Assembly: GCA_045658315.1 (NCBI GenBank)
Contig: JAZOUV010000053.1
Span: 1 to 16,873 of the forward strand
From: RGIG1995 sp045658315
Lineage (GTDB): Bacteria; Bacillota; Clostridia; Oscillospirales; CAG-272
Length of the DNA stretch: 16,873 bases
Reading direction: 5' to 3'
Shown: positions 7,529 to 14,788 of the stretch, piece by piece
How positions within the stretch are numbered: the first letter of the stretch is position 1
Layout of the letters: every line of letters begins with the position of its first letter
Made by a program: the position numbers and the translations under genes
Notes under the pieces: generated by a model
Told to the model about the DNA's origin: nothing
Database searches by the model: none
What the model saw: the letters and a program-made list of their open reading frames with translations, nothing else

Positions 7529-7578
7529 GTGGTTCTAATGCGGGAGAATTAAAGTAGTAAAAATTTTCTCCCTCCCAC
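7529..7578 (-). promoter_or_regulatory. Candidate L1-binding leader (23S rRNA mimic) upstream of rplK
   Basis: Read on the minus strand, GTGG (7578-7575) pairs with CCAC (7532-7529). Inside it lies an asymmetric internal loop (GA on the 5' side, GCATTAGAA on the 3' side), then a 7-bp stem GGGAGAA (7572-7566)/TTCTCCC (7548-7542). The L1 stalk base of 23S rRNA has the same layout: a GTGG-GA-GGC 5' strand and a 3' strand ending in GAAATACCAC. Autogenous control of rplK-rplA by L1 binding to such a mimic is established in E. coli and other prokaryotes. The stem ends about 18 nt before the rplK ATG and abuts the ribosome binding site, so bound L1 could block initiation. The structure is seen; the L1 function is inferred. 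Confidence 0.7.
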
Positions 7579-7632
7579 GATGCACGTAAACTTATCTACG
7601 TGTTAAGCAAAGGATGAGATTTTGTTTTAAAA

Positions 7633-8175
7633 TTAAATCTCTAAAATTTCAACGCTGTCAGAGTCAAGCTCAACAGGCGTTTCTCTTCCGAAAATGGTCG
7701 CCATAACCTTGATCTTCTTCTTATCTTCGGAAATTTCTTCTACTCTTCCGATGAAGCCTACAAGCGTACCACTCTTAATCTTAACGCTGTCGCCCACGTT
7801 ATAATCAAGAGTCTTGGCAACGGTTTCAATACCGATGCTTGCAACCTCTTCGTCAGTCAACGGAACCGGTTTGGAGCCGGGTCCTACAAAGCCCGTAACA
7901 CCGCGAATATTTCTAACCACGTGCCAGCTCTCATCAGACATTATCATCTTAATAAGAACATAGCTGGGGAAAATCTTATTTTCAACTTCTTTTGCATCGT
8001 CTTCTTCGCCCTCCTTCACCGTCTCAACGGGAATGATGGAATCAAAAATAAGATGCTGAAGTCCACGGTTTTCTACGATCTTTTCCAAGTTGGCTTTTAC
8101 CTTGTTTTCATAGCCCGAATAGGTGTGTACTACGTACCAACACGCCTCACGGCTGATATCATTAAGATCACTCAT
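7633..8175 (-). CDS. nusG: Transcription termination/antitermination factor NusG
   Basis: This 180-residue NusG travels with RNA polymerase, affects pausing and links it to ribosomes or Rho. The N-terminal NGN domain begins ACWYVVHTYSGYENKVKANLE and includes KIFPSYVLIKM and WHVVRNIRGVTGFVGPGSKPVPL. A C-terminal KOW domain follows from about residue 124 (YNVGDSVKIKSGTLVGFIGRV). Length and domain order are standard. The start at 8175 lies 2 nt after the secE stop codon and has only a weak Shine-Dalgarno, so translational coupling to secE is likely. Confidence 0.97.
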   Translation of the reverse strand: MSDLNDISREACWYVVHTYSGYENKVKANLEKIVENRGLQHLIFDSIIPVETVKEGEEDDAKEVENKIFPSYVLIKMIMSDESWHVVRNIRGVTGFVGPGSKPVPLTDEEVASIGIETVAKTLDYNVGDSVKIKSGTLVGFIGRVEEISEDKKKIKVMATIFGRETPVELDSDSVEILEI

Positions 8176-8177
8176 AA

Positions 8178-8498
8178 TTAAACCAACTTACTAATGAACA
8201 ACAAAAGCTGACCGAATACTGTATCAAGTGCAAATATAAACGCACTTACCACTACCATCATAACAAGTACAACGCCTGTGTACTGTAATGTGGTCTTGGG
8301 AGACAACCAAACGACCTTTTTGAGTTCACTCTTATAATCTTTGAAAAACTTTGAAATTCTTTGACCGAGACCGATCTTGTTTTTCTTCGGGGTAGCTTTC
8401 TTGGATTTTTCCTTTTTGCCAACAGACTTTTCGGTCTCTTTTACTTCCTCAGCAACTTCAACAGCCGCTTCGGACTTATTCTTTTCAAGCTCTGCCAT
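8178..8498 (-). CDS. secE: Preprotein translocase subunit SecE
   Basis: This 106-residue SecE is the small essential subunit of the SecYEG channel. The conserved core FFKDYKSELKKVVWLSPKTTLQYT precedes the single C-terminal membrane helix (about residues 74-96). The first 40 residues form a charged, lysine- and glutamate-rich extension beyond the minimal core; such extensions occur in some Firmicutes. GGAGG (8510-8506) directly follows the rpmG stop codon and is 7 nt from the ATG. The gene sits in the conserved rpmG-secE-nusG order. Confidence 0.95.
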   Translation of the reverse strand: MAELEKNKSEAAVEVAEEVKETEKSVGKKEKSKKATPKKNKIGLGQRISKFFKDYKSELKKVVWLSPKTTLQYTGVVLVMMVVVSAFIFALDTVFGQLLLFISKLV

Positions 8499-8510
8499 TA
8501 TGCTACCTCC

Positions 8511-8672
8511 TTATTTTGTTTCTCTATGAAGAGTGTGCTTACGACAGAAACGGCAGTACTTGTTCATCTCAAGTCTGTCAGGATCATTCTTCTTGTTCTT
8601 CATAGTGTCGTAGTTTCTCTGCTTGCATTCGCTGCATGCCAGTGTAATTCTAACTCTATTTCCCTGAGCCAT
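8511..8672 (-). CDS. rpmG: 50S ribosomal protein L33
   Basis: This 53-residue L33 was found by reading the minus strand upstream of secE. The protein starts MAQGNRVRITLACSEC and ends HTLHRETK. It has two CxxC pairs, C13-SE-C16 and C40-RF-C43, so it is the zinc-binding (C+) form. Firmicutes commonly keep both zinc and zinc-free paralogues that switch under zinc starvation. GGGAGGTG lies about 8 nt ahead of the ATG. It is the first gene of the operon, preceded by a leader of about 100 nt with a terminator-like hairpin at its 5' end. Confidence 0.95.
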   Translation of the reverse strand: MAQGNRVRITLACSECKQRNYDTMKNKKNDPDRLEMNKYCRFCRKHTLHRETK

Positions 8673-8748
8673 TCAGAGACACCTCCCGATAACAGAATAC
8701 TTTCGTATTCCTAAAATTTTATCTCCCTCACACGAAGAAATACGCGAC

Positions 8749-8772
8749 AAAAAAAGACCTCTCCGCAGAGGT
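8749..8772 (-). promoter_or_regulatory. Terminator-like hairpin at the 5' end of the rpmG operon transcript
   Basis: On the minus strand, ACCTCT (8772-8767) and AGAGGT (8762-8757) form a 6-bp stem around a 4-nt GCGG loop, followed by C and seven T residues (8755-8749). The predicted start from the promoter at 8779-8807 is about 8772-8773, so the hairpin would be the very first nucleotides of the RNA. No minus-strand gene ends upstream that would need it as a terminator. It could be a 5'-protecting stem, an early attenuator or a pause element. A further ACCTCT (plus strand, 8791-8796) inside the promoter spacer makes an inverted repeat around the -10 box. Confidence 0.65.
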
Positions 8773-8778
8773 AGATTC

Positions 8779-8807
8779 ATTATAGCATGTACCTCTTCTT
8801 TTGTCAA
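8779..8807 (-). promoter_or_regulatory. Sigma-A promoter for rpmG-secE-nusG-rplK-rplA
   Basis: A fully consensus promoter on the minus strand: -35 TTGACA (8807-8802), 17-nt spacer, -10 TATAAT (8784-8779). It drives the ribosomal protein operon and is divergent from the methyltransferase promoter at 8837. Such a perfect promoter suits a growth-rate-dependent operon. Confidence 0.9.
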
Positions 8808-8836
8808 CACCTTTTTCCTATTTTTTTACATACGTA

Positions 8837-8865
8837 TTTACAAGTCGGCAAAAGTGGTATATAAT
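8837..8865 (+). promoter_or_regulatory. Sigma-A promoter for the rRNA methyltransferase operon
   Basis: -35 TTTACA (8837-8842) and -10 TATAAT (8860-8865) are separated by 17 nt. The predicted start near 8872 gives a leader of about 44 nt before the ATG at 8916. It likely also drives the hydrolase gene at 10279. Confidence 0.83.
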
Positions 8866-8915
8866 GTAGTAAATATTAAGAAAAACATATAAATGCGATT
8901 CGGGAGACGTTGGAT

Positions 8916-10262
8916 ATGCCCACAAAAAACAAAATATACAATGTAAATATAGATACCGTAAACCACCTCGGTTACGGAGTATGCCGTATAGACGGTATGG
9001 TGTGTTTTGTAAAAGGCGGAGTAACGGGAGACGTGCTTGAAGTCAAGGTTATAAAAGTCAACAAAAACTACAGCATAGGTAAAGTCGAAAATATAATCAC
9101 CGAATCAAGCCATAGAAACAAACAAAACTGCCCGGTATACAAAAGATGCGGTGGCTGTTGCTTCAGACACGTAACATACGCACACGAGCTGGAGCTTAAA
9201 AAATCATTCGTTGAAGCCGAATTCAAAAAGGCTAATGTCTATATAAAAGTAAACGATGTTGTATCGACGGGAAATACCGAAAGATACAGAAACAAGGCAC
9301 AGTATCCCGTTAATGAAGATAACAAGATAGGCTTTTACGCCGAAAAAACCCATGAAGTATGCGAAAACGGTGATTGTGCTCTGCAACCCGAAGTTTTTGG
9401 AATAATTACGAACAAAGTAAAACAGTATTTGGATAAATACGGCTTAAAAGGATATAACGAAGAAACCGGCAACGGACTTTTACGCCATATATACATACGT
9501 CAAGGCAGGATTACCGGCGAAATACAGGTATGCCTTGTTATAAACGGAAACACCCTTCCCCATTCAGACGTTTTGATTGATAATTTAAAAAAGTTAAAAG
9601 ATGTAGTAAGCATTTGCATTAACGTAAACACAAAAAATACAAATGTAATTCTCGGCGAAAAATACGTAACGCTTTTCGGGAAAGAATATATAGAGGACGA
9701 GCTGTGCGGTTTCAGATTCAGAATTTCTCCCGCCTCGTTCTATCAAATTAATCACGACTGTGCCGAACTGCTTTACAATAAAGTATATGAACTTGTAACA
9801 AGGGCTAAATGCGACAGAGTAACCGACCTTTACTGCGGTACGGGTACAATAGGACTGTGCGTAGCGGGCAGACTCAAAAGCTGTAAGCTGACGGGAGTTG
9901 AAATTATTCCCGAAGCTATTAAAAACGCGAAAATAAACGCAAAGATAAATAATATTGAAAATGCTGAATTTATCTGTGCAGACAGTACGGATACTCAAAA
10001 CAATATTTTAAAAGAAAGCGACGTTGTCATCCTCGACCCGCCGAGAAAAGGCATAACTCAAGAACTTGCAAACAAGATAGCCGAAAACGGCGTAGAAAAT
10101 ATAGTATACGTCTCCTGCTCCCCTGACACCTTAGCAAGAGATATAAAGCAATTTACAGAGCTTGGGTATAAATGCGAAGAAGCAACACCGTTTGATATGT
10201 TTCCACGCACAAGCCATGTTGAAACGGTAGCATTATTACGTCGGCAAGTCACTTCAAAATAA
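8916..10262 (+). CDS. rlmD: 23S rRNA (uracil-5-)-methyltransferase, RlmD/RlmCD (RumA) type
   Basis: This 448-residue SAM-dependent enzyme makes 5-methyluridine in 23S rRNA (U1939, and also U747 for the Firmicutes RlmCD type). A TRAM-like RNA-binding domain covers about residues 1-60. A 4Fe-4S site is formed by C72, C78 and C81 (CPVYKRCGGC) and C154 (GDCALQP). The catalytic domain has SPASFYQIN, the SAM loop DLYCGTGTIGLC, DPPRKG, and VSCSPDTLARD with nucleophile C401, followed by the terminal HVETVALL carrying the conserved Glu. A TTG codon in frame at 8910 is possible, but GGGAG (8902-8906) is 9 nt from the ATG at 8916, which is preferred. The hydrolase gene follows after 16 nt. The exact uridine modified cannot be read. 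Confidence 0.93.
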   Translation: MPTKNKIYNVNIDTVNHLGYGVCRIDGMVCFVKGGVTGDVLEVKVIKVNKNYSIGKVENIITESSHRNKQNCPVYKRCGGCCFRHVTYAHELELKKSFVEAEFKKANVYIKVNDVVSTGNTERYRNKAQYPVNEDNKIGFYAEKTHEVCENGDCALQPEVFGIITNKVKQYLDKYGLKGYNEETGNGLLRHIYIRQGRITGEIQVCLVINGNTLPHSDVLIDNLKKLKDVVSICINVNTKNTNVILGEKYVTLFGKEYIEDELCGFRFRISPASFYQINHDCAELLYNKVYELVTRAKCDRVTDLYCGTGTIGLCVAGRLKSCKLTGVEIIPEAIKNAKINAKINNIENAEFICADSTDTQNNILKESDVVILDPPRKGITQELANKIAENGVENIVYVSCSPDTLARDIKQFTELGYKCEEATPFDMFPRTSHVETVALLRRQVTSK

Positions 10263-10278
10263 CAAAGAGGCCACGATT

Positions 10279-11310
10279 ATGGAGCTTTCTTTTGTGAATT
10301 TAAACCTACTTCGTCCCAAATTGACCGAAAAAATAAATAAATATCTTGCCCTGTCAGAGCATAACAGGCTGACAATAGGCCTTTATAAAAACGGAAAATG
10401 TTACGTTTTCGGAAGTACAGAAGAAAATCGTCTTTTTTACGATATCGGTTCGGTAACAAAAACCGTAACCACCCATCTTATTTTGAAGCTACACGAAAAC
10501 AGAAGGCTTGATATTAACAAAACGGTCGATAACTATTTACCTCTTAAAAAAGGAAAATATCCCACCATTTATCAACTATTAACCCATACTGCAGGATACC
10601 ACCATTTAACACCGATAGAGGTAACTCTGCCTCCCCTTATCGCCCACGGCTATGCCCGAAAAAATCCTTATGAGAACTGCACCGTAAAAACGGTTATAAA
10701 ATGTCTTGAGCGACGCCGTTTTATAAAGCCCAAGGTGAGCTACGGTTATTCCGACTTTGCCTCGGCCATTCTTGCCGCAGTAGCCGAGGAGGTTACAAAA
10801 ATACCATTTTCTACGCTTTTTGAGGAATTTATAAATAACGATTTGGGTCTTAAAGAAACCCTTATTGAGCTTGGTTCCGAAAAAAGAAATCCATCCGCCG
10901 CAAAAGGTAAAAAGATTATGCCCTTCTGGGTATGGAAGAGGAACAACCCTTATATTGCAGGTGGAGGTATGGTAAGCAATATCGGGGATATTCTTAAATA
11001 TATTGCACTGCAGATTGAAAGCGATAAGCCGTATATCGCCTATGCCCATACAGTATGCGAAGCTTCGGAACTTAAAAACAACAACCATCTTATGTGCATG
11101 GGCTGGCATACATATAAAAAATCAAACCAGCTATGGCATGTCGGTGGAGTAGGTACCTTCCGCACCTCCGTTATCCTCAATAAACGGTTAAGGATTGGTG
11201 TGGCTGTTTTGGGTAACGCAAAGGGAAAGGCCTCTGCCAATGCCCACTATATTGCAAAAATGCTCTATAGCGAACTTAAAAATAACCGTATTAGTTTAAA
11301 AGAGGAATGA
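10279..11310 (+). CDS. Beta-lactamase-fold serine hydrolase (class C/PBP4*-like)
   Basis: This 343-residue serine hydrolase belongs to the class C beta-lactamase/D-Ala-D-Ala carboxypeptidase superfamily. The SxxK motif is S58-V-T-K61 in a DIGSVTKTVTTHLILKL context, and the HxG element is H287-V-G-G (LWHVGGVGTFRT). The usual YxN motif appears as Y157-S-D159 (YGYSDFASAI), with Asp in place of Asn. The segment LLTHTAGYHHL is a family hallmark. There is no signal peptide or membrane segment, so it is probably cytoplasmic and more likely an esterase or peptidase-like enzyme than a drug-resistance lactamase. AAGAGG (10265-10270) is 8 nt before the ATG. It sits 16 nt behind the methyltransferase gene, so they are co-transcribed. 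Substrate unknown. Confidence 0.85.
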   Translation: MELSFVNLNLLRPKLTEKINKYLALSEHNRLTIGLYKNGKCYVFGSTEENRLFYDIGSVTKTVTTHLILKLHENRRLDINKTVDNYLPLKKGKYPTIYQLLTHTAGYHHLTPIEVTLPPLIAHGYARKNPYENCTVKTVIKCLERRRFIKPKVSYGYSDFASAILAAVAEEVTKIPFSTLFEEFINNDLGLKETLIELGSEKRNPSAAKGKKIMPFWVWKRNNPYIAGGGMVSNIGDILKYIALQIESDKPYIAYAHTVCEASELKNNNHLMCMGWHTYKKSNQLWHVGGVGTFRTSVILNKRLRIGVAVLGNAKGKASANAHYIAKMLYSELKNNRISLKEE

Positions 11311-11498
11311 AAAATGTTGGTATACAGCATTTTCACAGCCCCCCGACTCATTAACTGACAGCAGGAAAACATTTTTTGCCAATTGCCGACCTAAAAAAAA
11401 TACAGATAAGTTCATAGTGCGACTGGGGCGTACTACGCACTCAGCAAAATAAATTTCGTATAAAATAATCAAAGCATTTTTAATAAAGAGGTAAGTCA

Positions 11499-11723
11499 AT
11501 GAAAAACACAAAAATATGCCCCAAATGCGGCAGTACAAATATAATAAGATTTGACGGCTACACCGGTGCATACGGCTCCGGCAACAACTTAATGACAGGC
11601 AACACTATTTTTTCGACAGTAAACGTAAACAGATACGTTTGCTGTACCTGCGGCTTTACTGAAGAATGGATTGACAGAGAAGACATCGAAAAAGTAAAGA
11701 ACAGCAAAAAAGCAAAGAAATAA
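11499..11723 (+). CDS. Small zinc-ribbon protein
   Basis: This 74-residue protein has one zinc ribbon: C7-PK-C10 (KICPKCGSTNI) near the N-terminus and C48-CT-C51 (YVCCTCGFTEEW) after a glycine-rich middle (YTGAYGSGNN). The C-terminus is a lysine-rich tail. It is probably a soluble cytoplasmic protein. The function is unknown; similar small ribbons are common in Clostridia. AGAGG lies about 8 nt upstream of the ATG. The preceding 188 bases hold no gene, only weak inverted repeats (for example AGTGCG at 11416-11421 with CGCACT at 11436-11441). The next gene starts 19 nt downstream, so they may form one unit. Confidence 0.75.
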   Translation: MKNTKICPKCGSTNIIRFDGYTGAYGSGNNLMTGNTIFSTVNVNRYVCCTCGFTEEWIDREDIEKVKNSKKAKK

Positions 11724-11742
11724 AAAAGGAGTGTATCAAAAA

Positions 11743-12795
11743 ATGCTACCTCTGCTACACAATAACCATACTTCCTCTCAAAACGGCGTGTCATTTCCGG
11801 GTCAAAAACAAAATACATATACAAAAAAAGTGGCTTTTATTACCGTTGCTATCTGCCTCGCCGTCTTTTCAATAATATTTTTACTTGCAGGATATGACTA
11901 TTCTTGCGTTATAATGTTAAAAAACGTTTCAGAGGTATCAGGAACGCTCGATGAGATATACATATCCGACGAGGGGGATATATCTCTGTATCTCGAGGGC
12001 GATGATGAAGAATATTACATTGCCACAGAGCTTTTCGATACAGTCGAATCCAAGCCATCAAACCAACTACGAAAAGGCGACAAGCTATCGATGACGGTTG
12101 GAAAATCGCTAATGGACACGGTATACGTTATCAAATTAACAAAGGAAGGCTTGACCTATATTCCGATTGAAATCGGACACGAGCACTATTATGTAGAATC
12201 AATAATCTTGTACATTCTGGGTGCCGTCTGTGCGGTTGCCTCCGCAATATTCACGCTCATCTGCGTCAAAAAGTTCAAAAAATCAAAAAAATCGGACTAC
12301 AAAACCGACCTTTTCAATGCAATCTATGAGGAAGGCGATACAATACTTTGGCACAAAGCTCTTACGGCAAAGGATATGATCGCAATGATGTACGCACCTT
12401 TCGGAATTATTATGCTCATATACGCCGCAATAGGATTGGGACTTTGGCTGACGAAGGGCATAAACTTAGCCGGTTTTGCCATTCTCTTCGGTGTAGTAGC
12501 TTTTCTGTCCGCCGCAATACTCTGCGGAAGCGTCGCCTCTCCGGCAAACAGACATATTTACGTTGTAACGGATAAACGCATCCTGATTGCCTCTCCCGCA
12601 ATACTGTTATTTCTCAATTTCGAGAACATAAAAGAGATCAGGCTTAAGAAATCGCTTTTCTTTAAAAACAAAACAACGCTTCGTTTTATTCCCAATTACA
12701 AGTCGTCTATTACATACAAATTCGGTCTGCTTGAAAACGCTGAGGATATTAAGCGGCTTATTCTTTCAAGATCTGCAAATGAAAGTAAGTTTTGA
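11743..12795 (+). CDS. Four-helix membrane protein with C-terminal PH-like domain
   Basis: This 350-residue membrane protein has no named function. A polar N-terminus is followed by a membrane helix (about 30-50), a beta-rich, probably extracytoplasmic segment (about 60-145, with VSGTLDEIYISDEGDISLYL and RKGDKLSMTVG), a second helix (about 152-175), a lysine-rich loop, and two further helices (about 213-235 and 242-265). The last 80 residues resemble bacterial PH domains of the YdbT/bPH type: RHIYVVTDKRILIAS, then FENIKEIRLKKS. The ATG at 11743 is chosen because the in-frame GTG at 11731 lies inside the Shine-Dalgarno AGGAG (11727-11731). The 154 bases after it contain only a weak AAAAAGG/CCTTTTT pairing (12878-12917) and no convincing terminator. 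Confidence 0.72.
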   Translation: MLPLLHNNHTSSQNGVSFPGQKQNTYTKKVAFITVAICLAVFSIIFLLAGYDYSCVIMLKNVSEVSGTLDEIYISDEGDISLYLEGDDEEYYIATELFDTVESKPSNQLRKGDKLSMTVGKSLMDTVYVIKLTKEGLTYIPIEIGHEHYYVESIILYILGAVCAVASAIFTLICVKKFKKSKKSDYKTDLFNAIYEEGDTILWHKALTAKDMIAMMYAPFGIIMLIYAAIGLGLWLTKGINLAGFAILFGVVAFLSAAILCGSVASPANRHIYVVTDKRILIASPAILLFLNFENIKEIRLKKSLFFKNKTTLRFIPNYKSSITYKFGLLENAEDIKRLILSRSANESKF

Positions 12796-12949
12796 ATATG
12801 AATTTTTTCACCGAAGCATTTGAAAATATAACCGAAAAAATCATCGAACACAATAACAAGCTGACCGCCCCCTGAATAAAAAGGTATTTGAATACTAAAA
12901 ACTAAAAAAGCCTTTTTAAACACTATACAAACAACGGAGTTTACAGAGT

Positions 12950-13986
12950 ATGAACTATTTCAACAATAATTTTAATACGGAACAACAAAATAACGAAAGA
13001 AGAGTTGACTTAAAAAAAGCCAAGAAAGCCTTTTCGCGAATTGGACTTGCATTTTGCACCGTAATCCTTGTGGTAAATGTAGTTCAAATTGCATTTATGC
13101 TTGTTTTGGCTTTGATGAACAAAAGCAACTTTATTGAAACCACAACGGGAATGTGGATACTTTCCATGGTTCCGCTTTACGTTTTTGCATTTCCCGTAGG
13201 ACTTCTTATGCTTCGCTCCCTCTCCCCTAACACACCCAAATAACTTTGAGCTCCTTTTTTATATATGTTTGCATTGCTTTCTTCCTTATGAACATAGGTA
13301 ACTATATCGGCGTATTTCTTTCTTTGCTTCTTTCGCAGGGAACGGCAGAAAACGCACTCAACACCTTTGCTTATGACACAAGCCTTTTAAAAATATTGGT
13401 TATGGTTATTTTAGCCCCCTTGCTTGAAGAATATATATTCAGAAAACAGATTATCGACAGAACAAAAATATACGGCGAAAAGACAGCAGTAATTTTGTCG
13501 GGATTACTCTTCGGTCTGTTCCACACAAATATGTTTCAGTTCTTTTATGCGTTTTTTGTAGGCATTTTGTTCGCTTACATTTATGTTCGCACGGGAAGAC
13601 TGAGATACCCCGTTTTAATACACGGAATAGTAAACTTTTTCGGTTCGGTTATCGCCCCCTACATCGTTTCAAAAATTGACTTAGACACTATGAGTAAAAT
13701 TGCGGAATTAGACCCCAACACCGTTCCGGCAGAAGAATTAATGGAGCTGATGATGCCGATAATGCCGGGACTTTTGATGCTTATGGCATACTACGCAGTC
13801 AGCTTCGGTCTGTCATTAGCAGGCTTTATCCTTGTAATGCTCAAGAGAAAGAAGATAAGCTGGACTCCCGCAAGTTCTCAGCTTCCCCACGCTGAAATTG
13901 CCAATACCGTATATATGAACGTAGGCATGGTACTGTTTATCACAATTACAGTAGCTCTGACCGTCGCTTCAATATTTCTGAATTGA
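12950..13986 (+). pseudogene. CPBP-family intramembrane protease, broken by a frameshift
   Basis: Two adjacent reading frames make up one CPBP (CAAX protease/bacteriocin-processing, Abi) membrane protein. The first (12950-13243, 97 residues) supplies a polar N-terminus and two membrane helices and stops at TAA after LSPNTPK. The second reads on from 13231 in the -1 frame without its own Shine-Dalgarno and holds all catalytic motifs: EEYIFR (E-E-x3-R), FGLFH (F-x3-H) and HGIVN (H-x3-N), plus several more helices. One extra A in the AAA run at 13238-13240 would join them as PKITLSSFF, giving about 345 residues. CPBP proteins are glutamyl intramembrane proteases used in prenyl-protein or peptide processing and self-immunity. 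This is either a real inactivating indel or a sequencing error. The DUF218 gene follows after 20 nt. Confidence 0.8.
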
Positions 13987-14006
13987 TATAAAAATAAGGA
14001 CTTTTT

Positions 14007-14774
14007 ATGGCATTTTTAAAAATCACTTTAGTTTTAATCGGAATATTGCTTTTTGTAATATTTATACTGCCTGTAATTATTATGCACGTATGTAATACGG
14101 GTAACTATATCGGGCTTATTCTTTCGGCTATGTTTATTACCTACGGCATATTTTTTTGCAACATCAACGCATTTGTTGTTTATTTATCAAAACAGATATG
14201 GGGAAAGGTTATAATTCTTCTGTTTTGTGCGTTAGTTTTTTTACTTTTGGTTTTTTCAATTATAGTAACGGTACACATCGTAGATAAGGCAAACAACACC
14301 ACAAAGGAAGAAACGACCGTTGTTGTTCTTGGTTGCCGTGTACGTGAAAACGGTGCATCAACTATGTTAAAAACGAGACTTGACGCCGCTTACGAATATC
14401 TTAATGAAAACAAAAATGTAAACTGTGTGCTTTCAGGCGGAAAAGGGAAAGATGAGCCTATAGCCGAAGCGGAGTATATGTATAATTGGCTTGTCGAAAA
14501 AGGGATTGAGCCGTCGAGACTTTATATTGAAAATAAATCTACGTCTACAGAAGAAAATTTGGCTTTTTCAAAAAAAATTATCGAAGAAAACAACCTCAAC
14601 CCTAAAATAACTGTTATCACAAACGAGTTTCACCAATACAGAGCCTACAGATTTGCAAAAGAAAATGGCTTTGACAAATGCTACAGCTATTTGGCAAAAA
14701 CACCCCTTTATGCATTACCTTCTTATTATATAAGAGAGATCTGCGGTGTTGCACATATGATTTTTATTAAATAA
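14007..14774 (+). CDS. DUF218/YdcF-family membrane protein
   Basis: This 255-residue protein has about three N-terminal membrane helices (roughly 5-27, 34-53 and 66-92) and a cytoplasmic or external DUF218 (YdcF/SanA-like) domain from about residue 107. That domain is marked by TTVVVLGCRVRENGAST, LSGGKGKDEPIAEAEYM, STSTEENLAFSKKII and VITNEFHQYRA. Family members are linked to envelope or vancomycin-related phenotypes in E. coli (SanA), and SAM binding was described for YdcF, but no general reaction is established. AAGGA (13996-14000) is 6 nt before the ATG. The gene is packed between the CPBP frame and the GNAT gene (14-nt gap), so the three are probably co-transcribed. Confidence 0.88.
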   Translation: MAFLKITLVLIGILLFVIFILPVIIMHVCNTGNYIGLILSAMFITYGIFFCNINAFVVYLSKQIWGKVIILLFCALVFLLLVFSIIVTVHIVDKANNTTKEETTVVVLGCRVRENGASTMLKTRLDAAYEYLNENKNVNCVLSGGKGKDEPIAEAEYMYNWLVEKGIEPSRLYIENKSTSTEENLAFSKKIIEENNLNPKITVITNEFHQYRAYRFAKENGFDKCYSYLAKTPLYALPSYYIREICGVAHMIFIK

Positions 14775-14788
14775 CCGAGGAGCATATT

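Noticed and set aside
11311..11333. Possible terminator AAAATGTTG/CAGCATTTT after the hydrolase gene.
   Set aside because: The stem is AT-rich, includes a wobble pair and starts at the stop codon, and its only T run is part of the stem.
12798..12875. A 25-codon open frame starting ATG AAT TTT after the PH-domain gene.
   Set aside because: No Shine-Dalgarno, no recognisable motif, and it is short enough to occur by chance in AT-rich DNA.
13232..13243. Programmed -1 frameshift joining the two CPBP frames.
   Set aside because: The sequence around ACA CCC AAA TAA does not form a canonical slippery heptamer, and no clear downstream stimulatory structure is seen; an indel is simpler.
13246..13986. 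Second half of the CPBP gene as an independent gene starting at TTG 13246.
   Set aside because: No ribosome binding site, the frame is open back to 13231, and the missing N-terminal helices lie directly upstream in the neighbouring frame; one indel explains both.
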